64,000 bases of DNA, taken from assembly GCF_050871315.1 (NCBI RefSeq), contig NZ_JBJLRE010000006.1, one strand, 5' to 3'. This document shows positions 55,681 through 64,000 of the stretch, piece by piece; positions within the stretch are counted from its first letter, which is position 1, and the number at the start of each line of letters is the position of its first letter. The notes under the pieces were generated by a model that was given only the letters and a program-made list of their open reading frames with translations, made no database searches and was not told the origin of the DNA. Source of the DNA: Kineococcus gynurae. GTDB taxonomy: Bacteria > Actinomycetota > Actinomycetes > Actinomycetales > Kineococcaceae. The translations under genes were made by a program, and so were the position numbers.

Positions 55681-56844
55681 GTGACCGAGCAACGACGACA
55701 GCGAGCCCGCGCCCGGCTCGTGTCGTGGTGGCACCGGCTCCGCGGGCTCGACGCCGGACGCCGCTTCGCCCTCACCGGTGCGACGCTGTCCGGCACCGTC
55801 TTCCCGATCGTCGCCCTGGCCACACCCGACGTCCTCACCCCGGCCGGGCCCGCCGTGCTGCTGGCCGTGGCCGTCCTCGCCAGTCCCGTCGCGTTCGCCG
55901 CGGTCTGCCTGCCGACCCGCGACGGCGGTGCCCCCTCCTGGTGGGGGTGGTACGTGACCGCGGCGCTGGTCGCCGCCGGGCTCTGCGTCGCCGACCCGCA
56001 GATCCGGCAGTACGCCGCGATGAGTCTGCTGGTCGGACCGGTCTACGTGGCGATGTTCGCGGGCCGGGGCCGCAACGTCCTCGCCTGCTGGCTCGCCAGC
56101 AGCGTCGGCACGCTGAGCATCGCCTGCCGCCCGCCGGGCGACCTGGAGACCCTGGTCGTCCGCGGTCTCTGCGCGCTGACCGTGACCGGGCTCCTCTTCG
56201 GCGGCTTCGTCCTGCTCCTGCGTCAGCTGCGCAGCACCCAGGCCGAGGCCGACCGGGCCGCCCGGCACGACCCGCTCACCGGGTTGCTGAACCGGCGCGG
56301 CCTGGCCCACGAGCTTCCGGGCCTGCACGAGCGGGCCCGCCGGGCCGGTGAGGACGTGGCGGTCCTGCTCTGCGACCTCGACCACTTCAAGCAGGTCAAC
56401 GACCGGTTCGGGCACACGGTCGGCGACGAGGTCCTCACCCTCGCGGCGAAGACCGTGCGCCAGGTCAGCCGGCCCGGGGACCTCTGCGTCCGCATGGGGG
56501 GCGAGGAACTGTTGCTGGTGGCCGCCCTGCCGGCCGAGGGTCTGGCCCCCCTCGCCGAGCGGCTCCGGGCCGCCGTCGCCGACCTCCCCGCGACCCGTAC
56601 CCGACCGGCCGTCACGGTCAGCGTCGGCGCGGCCTCGGGCCCGCCCCTGGGCACCGAGAGCGTCCAGGAGCTGTTCCGCGACCTCTTCCGCCGCGCCGAC
56701 GAACTGCTCTTCACCGCCAAGTCGTCCGGGCGCAACCGCGCCCTCACCGAGCCTCCGCCCGGCACGCTCCTCAACGACGGGGGAGCTCCTGCCCCGGGCA
56801 CCCCGTCAGCACCGCGGCCAGCGCATCCCGTTCGTCCGGGGTGA
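55681..56844 (+). CDS. Membrane diguanylate cyclase (GGDEF)
   Basis: Protein of 387 residues. The N-terminal half has about five or six membrane helices (residues 30-180). The C-terminal GGDEF domain (about 195-355) begins HDPLTGLLNRRGLAHEL, has LLCDLDHFKQVNDRFGH and the active site GGEELLLV. An inhibitory I-site RPGD stands five residues before GGEEL. It should make c-di-GMP from GTP with product inhibition, under control of a signal sensed by the membrane part. GTG 55681 has GGAAGGA upstream. Its end overlaps the convergent HNH gene by 74 bases. Confidence 0.95.
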   Translation: MTEQRRQRARARLVSWWHRLRGLDAGRRFALTGATLSGTVFPIVALATPDVLTPAGPAVLLAVAVLASPVAFAAVCLPTRDGGAPSWWGWYVTAALVAAGLCVADPQIRQYAAMSLLVGPVYVAMFAGRGRNVLACWLASSVGTLSIACRPPGDLETLVVRGLCALTVTGLLFGGFVLLLRQLRSTQAEADRAARHDPLTGLLNRRGLAHELPGLHERARRAGEDVAVLLCDLDHFKQVNDRFGHTVGDEVLTLAAKTVRQVSRPGDLCVRMGGEELLLVAALPAEGLAPLAERLRAAVADLPATRTRPAVTVSVGAASGPPLGTESVQELFRDLFRRADELLFTAKSSGRNRALTEPPPGTLLNDGGAPAPGTPSAPRPAHPVRPG

Positions 56845-57451
56845 CCCACAGTCCCCACTCCGACTTGACCGCCACCTGACGGGCCGCGTAGGCGCAGGCC
56901 CCCTCGACCGGCAACCACTCCGCGGCGTCGTCGTCCCCCTTGGCCTGGTTCTCCGCCCCGGCCACCGCGAGCAGCTCCAACGGGTCGTTGGCGAACCGCT
57001 CCCGCCGCTCGGCGTCCCAGTCGCGGGCTCCGGTGCGCCATGCCGCGGCCAGCGCCACCACGTGGTCGATCTGGACGGCGGCCGACGTGTCCACCCCGCG
57101 GACGAAGTCGACGGTCCCCGCGCCGTAGGGGTCGGCCAGCGTCCCCGACAGGACGCGGCACCCGTCGTCCGCGACGACGATGCCGGTCAGGTCGCGCGCG
57201 AGGACGTCCTCCCGCGTGCTGCAGCCGTTGTCGTCCACGTCGGCCCAGGCCGGACCGAAGGCGGAGCGGGAGTAGCCCGTCATCGTCCCGGCGGGGGCCA
57301 CCGGCAGCTCGGCGAGCGCCGTCCCGACCGGCCCGGCGGGCACCCCGACCTCGGGCTCGGCGACGTCACGCCCGACCCAGACCAGGGCGAGGACTGCGAG
57401 CACGAGGAGGGGGACGACGATGGCGGCGACGGCCGACAGGCCCCGGCTCAC
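56771..57451 (-). CDS. Secreted or membrane-anchored HNH endonuclease (DUF1524)
   Basis: Protein of 226 residues. An N-terminal hydrophobic segment (AIVVPLLVLAVLALVWV) anchors or exports it. The nuclease part has GYSRSAFGPAWADVDDNGCS, then TREDVLARDL, then IDHVVALAAAW with the catalytic His and FANDPLELLAVAGAENQAKG. This is the DUF1524/HNH family of extracellular nucleases common in Actinobacteria. The start is GTG 57451, preceded by GGAGG. The gene stands alone beside tRNA-Asn. Confidence 0.9.
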   Translation of the reverse strand: MSRGLSAVAAIVVPLLVLAVLALVWVGRDVAEPEVGVPAGPVGTALAELPVAPAGTMTGYSRSAFGPAWADVDDNGCSTREDVLARDLTGIVVADDGCRVLSGTLADPYGAGTVDFVRGVDTSAAVQIDHVVALAAAWRTGARDWDAERRERFANDPLELLAVAGAENQAKGDDDAAEWLPVEGACAYAARQVAVKSEWGLWVTPDERDALAAVLTGCPGQELPRR

Positions 57452-57510
57452 AGCACCTCCGCGGGAACGGACGAGGGGTGTGCGTCTGCACGCACACCCC
57501 TCGTCTCTTG

Positions 57511-57583
57511 CTCCCGCCACTGGACTCGAACCAGTAACCTGCCGGTTAACAGCCGGCTGCTCTGCCAATTGAGCTAGGCGGGA
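57511..57583 (-). tRNA. tRNA-Asn (anticodon GTT)
   Basis: The 73-base cloverleaf has acceptor TCCCGCC/GGCGGGA, discriminator G, anticodon stem GCCGG/CCGGC with loop CTGTTAA, and T arm with TTCGAGT. CCA is not encoded. An extended -10-like TGG-TACGGT (57617-57622) precedes it. Confidence 0.95.
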
Positions 57584-57713
57584 CCGAACCGCGGGTCTCC
57601 CCCGTTCAGCGGTTCAACCGTACCAGCCCGTGACGCCACGTCGTGCCAGGCGGGTGGCGCCGCCGACGCCGGCCCCACGTCCTGGGGAGCGCTGTCCCCC
57701 ATCGGGATCGCGG

Positions 57714-59582
57714 TCAGCCGCCCCGGGCGCGCTGCTGCCACTCCCGCCGCTGCGCCTCCAGCCGGAACAGTTCCGCGGAGGCCTCGCGGTACTCCTCGGC
57801 GTGGGCCTGGGGGTCGAGGCGCTGCAGGGTCCGGCGGGCCTGGGCGACGGCCCGGGTCGCGGCCTGACCGGCCAGGGCGGCGAGCGCCGAGCGGCCCCAG
57901 CGGTCCAGCTCCTCCTCGGTGCCCACGGGCAGCTCCACCATGGACAGCTCCTGGGCCAGCGCCAGGACGGGGCCGGTGCAGTAGTCCAGGACGGTCGCGA
58001 CCCAGGCCGGGCCGACCGGGGCCTCGGCGGGTCCCCCGGCGGCGATGACGGCCTCGGCGACCGCCCGGTGACCGGGGGCGGTGAACGCGTCGGGGTCCAG
58101 GGCGTCGAAGTCGTCGGCCAGGACCGCGGGCGCCTGCAGCACGCAGGCCAGGACCCCTCGCTCCAGCAGCGTCACCGGGTCCCGCTCGGGGGCGGGCGTC
58201 GCGGGACGGGCCGGTTCGGGGGCGCCGGACCCACGACCGCCGGAATGGCGCCGGACGCGGTCGAGGACGAAGCGCTCGTCCAGGAAGCCCAGCCAGCGGT
58301 CGAGGTTGACGGCGTAGCGGTGGCGCAGCCCGCGGTCGCGGATGTTGGCGACGATGGGGGCGGCCGCGTCGAGCGCGGCGAGCCGACCGGCCTCGTTGTC
58401 GAGGTCGAAGCGGTCGAGCGTCGAGCGGATCGCGAACTCGAACAGGGGCACCCGCCCGGCCACGAGGGCGGCGACGGCGGCGTCCCCGGAGGACAAGCGG
58501 AGGTCGCACGGGTCCTGCCCGCTCGGTTCGACCGCGACGTAGGTCTGCGCGGAGAACTTCTCCTCCAGCTCGAAGGCGCGCAGCGCGGCCTTCTGCCCGG
58601 CCTCGTCCCCGTCGAAGGTGAAGACCACCTCGGCGGTGCCGTCGGCGTCGCCCAGCATCCGCCGCACGATCCGGACGTGGTCCTCCCCGAAGGCCGTCCC
58701 GCAGGTGGCGACCGCGGTGGAGACCCCGGCGACGTGGCAGGCCATGACGTCGGTGTAGCCCTCGACGACGACCACCTGGCGCCGCCGGGCGATGTCGCGC
58801 TTGGCGAGGTCGAGGCCGTAGAGGGCCTGCGACTTCTTGTACAGCGGGGTCTCGGGGGAGTTGACGTACTTGGCCTCGATGCGGTCGTCGTCGAAGAGTC
58901 GACGCGCGCCGAACGCGATGGTCGCCCCCGAGACGTCCCGGATCGGCCACACCAGGCGTCCCCGGAACCGGTCGTAGAGGCCGCGCTGCCCGCGTCCGGC
59001 CAGACCGCCGGTGACGATCTCGTCCTCGGTGAAACCCCGCCCGCGCAGGTGGCGCAGGAGCGCCTCGCCGCCCGCGGGGGCGAAACCGACCCCGAAGCGG
59101 GCGCAGTCCTCCCGGGAGAAACCCCGCTCGGCCAGGAAGGTCCGGGCGGTCTCCGGCCCGTCCCCCGGCCCTTCGAGCTGCTCGGCGAAGTACTCGGCGG
59201 CGACGCGGTGCGCCTCGGTCAACCGTTGCCGCTGCCCGGCCCGCCCCGGGTCCGGCCGCTGACCGGGACGGCCGCCGTCGTCGACGTAGCGCAGCTGCAT
59301 CCCGGCCCGGGCGGCCAGGCGCTCCACGGCGTCGGCGAAGCCCAGCCCGTCGAGGCGCTGCACGAAGTCGATGACGTCCCCGCGCTCGCCGCAGCCGAAG
59401 CAGTGCCAGCGCCCGAGCGCGGGGCGGACGGAGAAGCTGGGGGTGCGTTCGTCGTGGAAGGGGCACAGCCCCTTGAGGGAGCCGATACCGGCCGGTCGCA
59501 GCGCGACCTGCTCCCCGATCACCTCGTCGACCCGGACCCGCTCGCGCACCGCCTGCACGTCGTCGTCGTGGATGCGGGGCAC
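57714..59582 (-). CDS. dnaG: DNA primase
   Basis: Protein of 622 residues making primers for replication. The zinc domain has CPFHDERTPSFSV with WHCFGCGERGDVIDFVQ. The Toprim core has VVVEGYTDVMACH and FTFDGDEAGQKAAL, and the C-terminal helicase-binding part is helical and Arg-rich. GTG 59582 gives the usual start PRIHDDDVQAVRERV. It is divergent from metY. Confidence 0.97.
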   Translation of the reverse strand: MPRIHDDDVQAVRERVRVDEVIGEQVALRPAGIGSLKGLCPFHDERTPSFSVRPALGRWHCFGCGERGDVIDFVQRLDGLGFADAVERLAARAGMQLRYVDDGGRPGQRPDPGRAGQRQRLTEAHRVAAEYFAEQLEGPGDGPETARTFLAERGFSREDCARFGVGFAPAGGEALLRHLRGRGFTEDEIVTGGLAGRGQRGLYDRFRGRLVWPIRDVSGATIAFGARRLFDDDRIEAKYVNSPETPLYKKSQALYGLDLAKRDIARRRQVVVVEGYTDVMACHVAGVSTAVATCGTAFGEDHVRIVRRMLGDADGTAEVVFTFDGDEAGQKAALRAFELEEKFSAQTYVAVEPSGQDPCDLRLSSGDAAVAALVAGRVPLFEFAIRSTLDRFDLDNEAGRLAALDAAAPIVANIRDRGLRHRYAVNLDRWLGFLDERFVLDRVRRHSGGRGSGAPEPARPATPAPERDPVTLLERGVLACVLQAPAVLADDFDALDPDAFTAPGHRAVAEAVIAAGGPAEAPVGPAWVATVLDYCTGPVLALAQELSMVELPVGTEEELDRWGRSALAALAGQAATRAVAQARRTLQRLDPQAHAEEYREASAELFRLEAQRREWQQRARGG

Positions 59583-59637
59583 GGGGGCAACTGTATGGCG
59601 TGCCGCGACCGCCCCCCGCAGGTGGCAGGATCGGGCT

Positions 59638-60975
59638 GTGGACAGCGAACACGGCACGCCGGCCCCCGCGCGGGGCGCGACCCAGGAGGACCGGGCCTGG
59701 GGGTTCCGCACCCGGGCCGTGCACGCCGGAGCCGTCCCCGAACCGACGACGGGGGCCCGTGCGGTCCCGATCTTCCAGACCACGAGTTTCGTGTTCGAGG
59801 ACGCCGCCGACGCCGCGAACCTGTTCGCGCTGCAGAAGTTCGGCAACATCTACTCCCGGATCTCCAACCCGACCATCGCGGCGTTCGAGGAACGGCTCGC
59901 CTCCCTGGAGGGCGGTCTCGGCGCGGTCGCGACGGCATCGGGGCAGGCCGCGGAGTTCCTGACGTTCGCCGCCCTGGCCGGCGCGGGCGACCACGTGGTC
60001 GCCTCCAACAACCTCTACGGCGGCACGGTCACGCAGCTCGACGTGACCCTGCGCCGGTTCGGGGTCGACACGGTGTTCGTCGACCCGACACCGGAGTCGG
60101 TGGCGGCGGCGATCACCGAGAAGACCCGGTTCGTGTTCACCGAGGTGGTCGCCAACCCCTCGACGCTCGTGGTCGACATCCGCGGGCTGGCCGACGTGGC
60201 CCACGCCGCCGGGATCCCGCTGATCGTCGACGCGACCACCGCGACCCCCTACCTCTGCCGCCCGATCGAGCACGGCGCCGACATCGTGATCCACTCGGCC
60301 ACCAAGTTCCTCGGCGGCCACGGCACCACCCTGGGCGGGGTCGTGATCGACGCCGGAACGTTCCCGTGGGACAACGGGAAGTTCCCGGCGATGACCGAAC
60401 CGGTGGCCAGCTACGGGGGCCTGTCCTGGTGGGGGAACTTCGCCGAGTACGGGTTCCTCATGAAGCTGCGCTCGGAGCAGCTGCGCGACGTCGGCGCGAC
60501 CCTGTCCCCGCACTCGGCCTTCCTGCTGCTGATGGGCGTGGAGACGCTGCCCCAACGGATGCGCGAGCACGTCGCGAACGCACGCCGCGTCGCGGAGTGG
60601 CTGGAATCGGACCCGCGGGTCGGTTGGGTCCGCTACTCGGGGCTGCCGTCGCACCCGAGTCACGCTCTGGCACAACGGTATCTGCCCGAGGGTCCGGGGG
60701 CGGTGTTCTCCTTCGGGGTCGTCGGCGGGCGTGCGGCCGGGGAACGGTTCATCGAGAACTGCCAGCTGCTCTCGCACCTCGCCAACATCGGTGACGCGCG
60801 GACCCTGGTGCTGCACCCCGCCTCGACCACCCACCAGCAGTTGTCCCCGGAGCAGTTGCAGGCGGCGGGCGTCCCGGCCGACCTCATCCGGATCAGCGTC
60901 GGGCTGGAGGACGTCGAGGACGTCCTCTGGGACCTCGACCAGGCGCTGGCCGCGGCGACGGAGGTGGCGTCGTGA
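59638..60975 (+). CDS. metY: O-acetylhomoserine sulfhydrylase (PLP, Cys/Met family)
   Basis: Protein of 445 residues making homocysteine from O-acetylhomoserine and sulfide. The start GFRTRAVHAGAVPEPTTGAR is typical. The PLP-binding Lys is in IHSATKFLGGHGTTLGG, and SRISNPTIAAFEERLASLEGG is the family stretch. The C-terminal LSHLANIGDARTLVLHPAST is the MetY signature. GTG 59638 is the start, only 55 bases from dnaG. It is coupled to the CoA-binding gene (GTGA). No S-box or other riboswitch fits in the short gap. Confidence 0.94.
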   Translation: MDSEHGTPAPARGATQEDRAWGFRTRAVHAGAVPEPTTGARAVPIFQTTSFVFEDAADAANLFALQKFGNIYSRISNPTIAAFEERLASLEGGLGAVATASGQAAEFLTFAALAGAGDHVVASNNLYGGTVTQLDVTLRRFGVDTVFVDPTPESVAAAITEKTRFVFTEVVANPSTLVVDIRGLADVAHAAGIPLIVDATTATPYLCRPIEHGADIVIHSATKFLGGHGTTLGGVVIDAGTFPWDNGKFPAMTEPVASYGGLSWWGNFAEYGFLMKLRSEQLRDVGATLSPHSAFLLLMGVETLPQRMREHVANARRVAEWLESDPRVGWVRYSGLPSHPSHALAQRYLPEGPGAVFSFGVVGGRAAGERFIENCQLLSHLANIGDARTLVLHPASTTHQQLSPEQLQAAGVPADLIRISVGLEDVEDVLWDLDQALAAATEVAS

Positions 60976-61568
60976 GCACCCCGTCCGGGCCCACCGACCC
61001 GACCCTGGGCTCCGTCCCGGACGTCGGGACCGCCGCCGTCGAGCACCCGCCCGCGGCGCCGAGCACGGGCTCCCAGGACGCCCCGCCGTCGGCCTGGGCC
61101 GCGCCCACCCCGACGCAGCGGCTGCGCATCCTGCGCCGCACCCGGACGGTCGCGATCCTCGGGGCCTCGGCGAAGTCGTCGCGCGCGTCCTACTTCGTGG
61201 CCACGTATCTGCTCTCCTCCTCCGACTACGAGGTCTGGTTCGTGAACCCGAACGAGACCGAGATCCTGGGGCGGCCCTGCTACCCCTCCCTGGACGCCCT
61301 GCCCGGGGTCCCCGACATCGTGGACGTGTTCCGCCGCCCGGCCGACCTCGGCGCCGCCCTCGACGCGACGCTGGCCGTCGGCTCACCGGTGCTGTGGCTG
61401 CAGCTCGGTCTCTCCGACGACGAGGTGGCCCGCCGCGGGCACGAGGCGGGGATCGACGTCGTCATGAACCGCTGCCTCAAGATCGAGCACGCCCGCTTCC
61501 ACGGGGGGTTGCACATGGCCGGTTTCGACACCGGCGTCATCTCCTCCCGGCGGCACACCGTCCGCTGA
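60972..61568 (+). CDS. CoA-binding protein
   Basis: Protein of 198 residues with a Rossmann-like CoA-binding domain: TVAILGASAKSSRASYFVAT, VWFVNPNETEILGRPCYPSL and LWLQLGLSDDEVARRGHEAG. VVMNRCLKIEHARFHGG is the conserved end. Such genes often follow metY in Actinobacteria; the role is unknown. The first 45 residues are Pro/Ala-rich and probably disordered. Confidence 0.9.
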   Translation: MSTPSGPTDPTLGSVPDVGTAAVEHPPAAPSTGSQDAPPSAWAAPTPTQRLRILRRTRTVAILGASAKSSRASYFVATYLLSSSDYEVWFVNPNETEILGRPCYPSLDALPGVPDIVDVFRRPADLGAALDATLAVGSPVLWLQLGLSDDEVARRGHEAGIDVVMNRCLKIEHARFHGGLHMAGFDTGVISSRRHTVR

Positions 61569-61641
61569 CCGGGTGGTCCCGGGACGGGCCACGGTGTCTC
61601 CCCGCCCCGCCGAGGCCGACGACCGGCATCATCGAAGGGTG

Positions 61642-62379
61642 ATGGACCCCGCCCGCACCTGGGCCGCTCCCCCGCCGGCGCCCGCCCCGCGCGAGACCGA
61701 CCCCGTCTCGATCGCGGGTTTCGTGGCCGCCCTGCTCGGGGTGCTCGGGGTCGCGGCCGTCGTCCTCGGGGCCGTGGGGATCGCCCGCACCGGCCGGGCG
61801 CCCGACGGCTCCCCGGGCCGGGGCGGACGAGGGTTCGCCGTCGCGGCCCTCGTCCTCGGGGTGCTCGAGGTGCTGGCCGGGCTCGTCCTCGCCGTGGTCC
61901 TGGTCGTCGCGGGCACCGCGGCCCTGCAGTTGTCCGACGACGACGGCTTCGTCGTCGACGGCCCCGTCCAGGGGGCGGACTCCCTGGCGGTGGGTGACTG
62001 CTTCGACGAGGACGCCGGTCTGCTCGGCTCGACGGTCGAGGTCGAGCCGTGCGCCGAGAACCACGACTACGAGGTCGTCTCCACGTTCGACCTCCCCGAC
62101 GGGGCGGAGGACGCCTTCCCCGGGGACGGGTCGGTCGCCACCGACGCCGACGACCGCTGCGGGGCCGACCTGCTCGCGGCCCTCGAGAAGGCCTCGCTCA
62201 GCCCCGACCCCGTGGACTTCTCCTGGTACGTCCCGAGCGAGGAGACGTGGGCCGACGGCGACCGCCAGGTGGTGTGCCTCGTCTACGCCTGGGACGAGGA
62301 CGACCCGGACGCCCAGCTCACGGGTTCGCTGGCCGAGGGGACCTTGCAGACCCCCGGCACCCCCTCGCGCACGGTCTGA
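61642..62379 (+). CDS. Membrane protein, DUF4190 with septum-formation-like domain
   Basis: Protein of 245 residues. Two membrane helices (SIAGFVAALLGVLGVAAVVL, VLEVLAGLVLAVVLVVAG) form a DUF4190-like region. It is followed by an extracytoplasmic domain with paired cysteines (VGDCFDEDAG, VEPCAENHDYEVV, DDRCGADLL, VVCLVYAW), as in the actinobacterial septum-formation family. The role in septation is inferred from that family name only. GTG 61639 directly before ATG 61642 is an alternative start; AAGG precedes them closely. Confidence 0.75.
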   Translation: MDPARTWAAPPPAPAPRETDPVSIAGFVAALLGVLGVAAVVLGAVGIARTGRAPDGSPGRGGRGFAVAALVLGVLEVLAGLVLAVVLVVAGTAALQLSDDDGFVVDGPVQGADSLAVGDCFDEDAGLLGSTVEVEPCAENHDYEVVSTFDLPDGAEDAFPGDGSVATDADDRCGADLLAALEKASLSPDPVDFSWYVPSEETWADGDRQVVCLVYAWDEDDPDAQLTGSLAEGTLQTPGTPSRTV

Positions 62380-62386
62380 TCCGGGC

Positions 62387-63643
62387 TCAGGTCCCCGTGA
62401 GCCGGCGGTGCAGCAGCACCGCCGAGGGGTCGGTCAGCGAGGCGATCTGGTCCACGACCACGCGCAACCGGGCCGCGTCGTCGACCGCGGCCGCGAAATC
62501 CTCCCGGAACAGCGGTTCGAGCGTCTCCGGGGCCCCTCGCAGCAGGGCCGCGGCCAACTCGGTCAGCAGTTCCCGCTGCCGGGCGTAGAACGGCTGGCGT
62601 TCCTGGGCGGTCATGACGAACGTGGCCGCGACCCCCTTGAGGGCGGCGACCTCCAGCGCCGTCTCCCGCGGCACGACCACGTCGGCGCCGTAGCGGGTGA
62701 GGCGACCCGCACCGTGCGCGGCCCGCGTGGCGCTCTCGGCCGCGTGCGCGAAGCGGCCGATGAGCTGCGACGTCATGTCCTTGAGCGCTGCGAGGTGCCG
62801 GCGCGACCCGAGGGACTCCCCGGAGCGTTCCCCGGCCCAGTAGGGCTGCGCGACGAGGCGCTGCAGGGCGGCGGAGACCTCCTCGTCGGTCGCGTCCCGC
62901 ACGTACCAGTCGCGGACGACGGCGGCCACGCGCTGCCGGGTCTCCCCCTCGGCCAGCCACCCGAGCTGCACCGACCCCGCCACCACGGCGTCCTCGACGT
63001 CGTGGACGCTGTAGGCCACGTCGTCGGCGAAGTCCATGACCTGGGCCTCGACGCAGGGCCGGTGGGCCGGGGCGTCGGTGCGCAACCAGCCGAAGACCGG
63101 GGCGTCGTCGGCGTAGGCGCCGAACTTCGACGTCGGGCGCGGCGCGTCCCCGACCAGCCACGGGTACTTGGTCGAGGCGTCGAGGCTCGCGCGGGTCAGG
63201 TTCAGCCCCACCGGTCGACCGTCGGGCGCGGAACTCTTGGGTTCCAACCGGGTCAGCAACCGCAGGGTCTGCGCGTTGCCCTCGAACCCCCCGACGCCGG
63301 CCGCGATCTCGGCCAGCGCCCGTTCGCCGTTGTGCCCGAACGGCGGGTGCCCGAGGTCGTGGGCCAGGCAGGCGGTGTCGACGACGTCGGGGTCGCAGCC
63401 GAGCGCGGCCCCGAGCTCACGACCGACCTGGGCCACCTCGAGCGAGTGGGTGAGCCGGTTGCGGGTGAAGTCGTCCGTGCCCGGCCCGACGACCTGCGTC
63501 TTGGCCGCCAGGCGCCGCAGCGCCGAGGAGTGCAGCAGCCGGGCCCGGTCGCGCGCGAACGCGGTGCGGCCGTGGGTCTTCGGCGGTTCCGGACTCCACC
63601 GCTGCAGGTCCTGCTCGGTGTAACCGGGATGCTGCTCAGCCAC
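62387..63643 (-). CDS. dgt: Deoxyguanosinetriphosphate triphosphohydrolase
   Basis: Protein of 418 residues of the HD-domain dNTPase family, splitting dGTP to deoxyguanosine and triphosphate. The metal site is HSLEVAQVGRELG, CLAHDLGHPPFGHNGERAL and DFADDVAYSVHDVEDAVV. The start RTAFARDRARLLHSSALRRL is typical. GTG 63643 overlaps the dusB stop by eight bases. Confidence 0.95.
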   Translation of the reverse strand: MAEQHPGYTEQDLQRWSPEPPKTHGRTAFARDRARLLHSSALRRLAAKTQVVGPGTDDFTRNRLTHSLEVAQVGRELGAALGCDPDVVDTACLAHDLGHPPFGHNGERALAEIAAGVGGFEGNAQTLRLLTRLEPKSSAPDGRPVGLNLTRASLDASTKYPWLVGDAPRPTSKFGAYADDAPVFGWLRTDAPAHRPCVEAQVMDFADDVAYSVHDVEDAVVAGSVQLGWLAEGETRQRVAAVVRDWYVRDATDEEVSAALQRLVAQPYWAGERSGESLGSRRHLAALKDMTSQLIGRFAHAAESATRAAHGAGRLTRYGADVVVPRETALEVAALKGVAATFVMTAQERQPFYARQRELLTELAAALLRGAPETLEPLFREDFAAAVDDAARLRVVVDQIASLTDPSAVLLHRRLTGT

Positions 63644-64000
63644 CGGAGACGCTTAGCTCGGCCTGGCGGATGGTCTCGGCCGCGGCTCCGGTGAGGTGCT
63701 GGTCGTCCAGCCAGTTCTCCGGCAGCGCCACCCGCTGCGGGGAGCCTGCGCGACCGCGCGACCCCTCGGCGGGCGCCCCCGGGTAGGGAGCGTCGAGGTC
63801 GAGGGTCGCGATCAGCTCGTCCAGGTTCTCCAACGACTCCACCAGCCCGAGCCGGGCCCGCAGGTCCCCGCCGACCACGTAGCCCTTGAAGTACCAGGCG
63901 ACGTGCTTGCGGATGTCGCGGCACCCGCGCAGCTCGTCGCCGTAGAACTCCGCGAGCAGTTCGGCGTGGCGGCGGATCGTCGCGGCGACGATCCGCAGGC
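63636..64000 (-). CDS. dusB: tRNA-dihydrouridine synthase (C-terminal part, window edge)
   Basis: The C-terminal 120 residues of a DusB-type flavoenzyme that reduces uridines in tRNA. HAELLAEFYGDELRGCRDIR followed by KHVAWYFKGYVVGG is the family signature, then the helical tail LGLVESLENLDELIATLDLD. The N-terminal barrel lies beyond the window. It is coupled to dgt. Confidence 0.92.
   Translation of the reverse strand, partial: LRIVAATIRRHAELLAEFYGDELRGCRDIRKHVAWYFKGYVVGGDLRARLGLVESLENLDELIATLDLDAPYPGAPAEGSRGRAGSPQRVALPENWLDDQHLTGAAAETIRQAELSVSGG

Noticed and set aside
59583..59637. Possible SAM riboswitch before metY
   Set aside because: The gap is only 55 bases and shows no S-box features.
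57574..61386. Minus-strand open frame of 1270 codons across dnaG and metY
   Set aside because: Out-of-frame reading with Arg/Pro-rich composition; dnaG and metY are clear in other frames.

Overview
The window comes from a very GC-rich actinobacterium (Actinomycetota). The evidence is the third-position G/C codon use, the many GTG starts, the joined actinobacterial gene orders (pyr operon, mihF-gmk-rpoZ-coaBC-metK-priA, nusB-efp-aroB-aroK, ahpE/DUF3052-aceE-fasR-fab) and a clear BldD. A chemoreceptor gene hints at a motile organism. A Kineosporiales-type genome is my best guess, but it is an inference. Almost everything is chromosomal core. I see no rRNA, CRISPR array, prophage, insertion sequence or plasmid functions.

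Layout. 1-3.5 kb (minus): an ABC sugar importer (two permeases and a lipoprotein) led by a SIS-domain sugar-phosphate protein, probably for amino sugars. 3.6-9.3 kb (minus): mihF-gmk-rpoZ-coaBC-metK-priA from a promoter at 9332-9360. 9.5 kb (plus): a small CsbD-like gene. 9.7-16.1 kb (minus): a peptide ABC importer with a P-loop kinase-like gene at its end. 16.3-26.2 kb (minus): a sarcosine-oxidase-like gene at the end of a complete translationally coupled pyr operon (pyrR-B-C-membrane protein-carA-carB-pyrF), led by a PyrR-binding hairpin that touches the pyrR Shine-Dalgarno. 26.4-28.6 kb (plus): bldD, with a BldD-box-like sequence just before its start, then a frameshifted chemoreceptor. 28.7-31.4 kb (minus): nusB, efp, aroB, aroK, followed by RNase P RNA at 31.45-31.84 kb. 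31.9-33.8 kb (plus): yaaA and an ArsB/SLC13-type transporter. 33.8-38.8 kb (minus): RNase H/phosphatase fusion, zinc-ribbon protein, Nif3, GldA-like dehydrogenase, tRNA-Val, peroxiredoxin, DUF3052. 39.0-47.9 kb (plus): fdhD, aceE, the regulator fasR and the type II fatty-acid operon fabD-fabH-acpP-fabF. 48-49.9 kb: DUF3145 and two unrecognised genes. 50.1-53.4 kb (minus): the iron importer efeUOB behind an iron-box-like operator. 53.6-64 kb: ilvA, tRNA-Met, a membrane diguanylate cyclase, an HNH nuclease, tRNA-Asn, dnaG, metY, a CoA-binding protein, a septum-formation-like membrane protein, dgt and the end of dusB.

How the parts connect. BldD here keeps the c-di-GMP signature of the Streptomyces protein with one change (RGD-X8-RADD). 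A diguanylate cyclase with an intact GGEEL and an I-site lies about 29 kb away. A second BldD-box-like inverted repeat sits between DUF3145 and an unknown gene. The pyr operon shows PyrR translational control, the fab operon has a candidate FasR palindrome, and efeUOB has a DtxR/IdeR-like box. No entirely new multi-gene system stands out. The most novel items are a consensus-like promoter for a possible small RNA at about 49.96-50.06 kb, the fasR start codon buried in a 19-bp terminator stem, the frameshifted chemoreceptor, and the duplicated 9-mer in the pyr leader.
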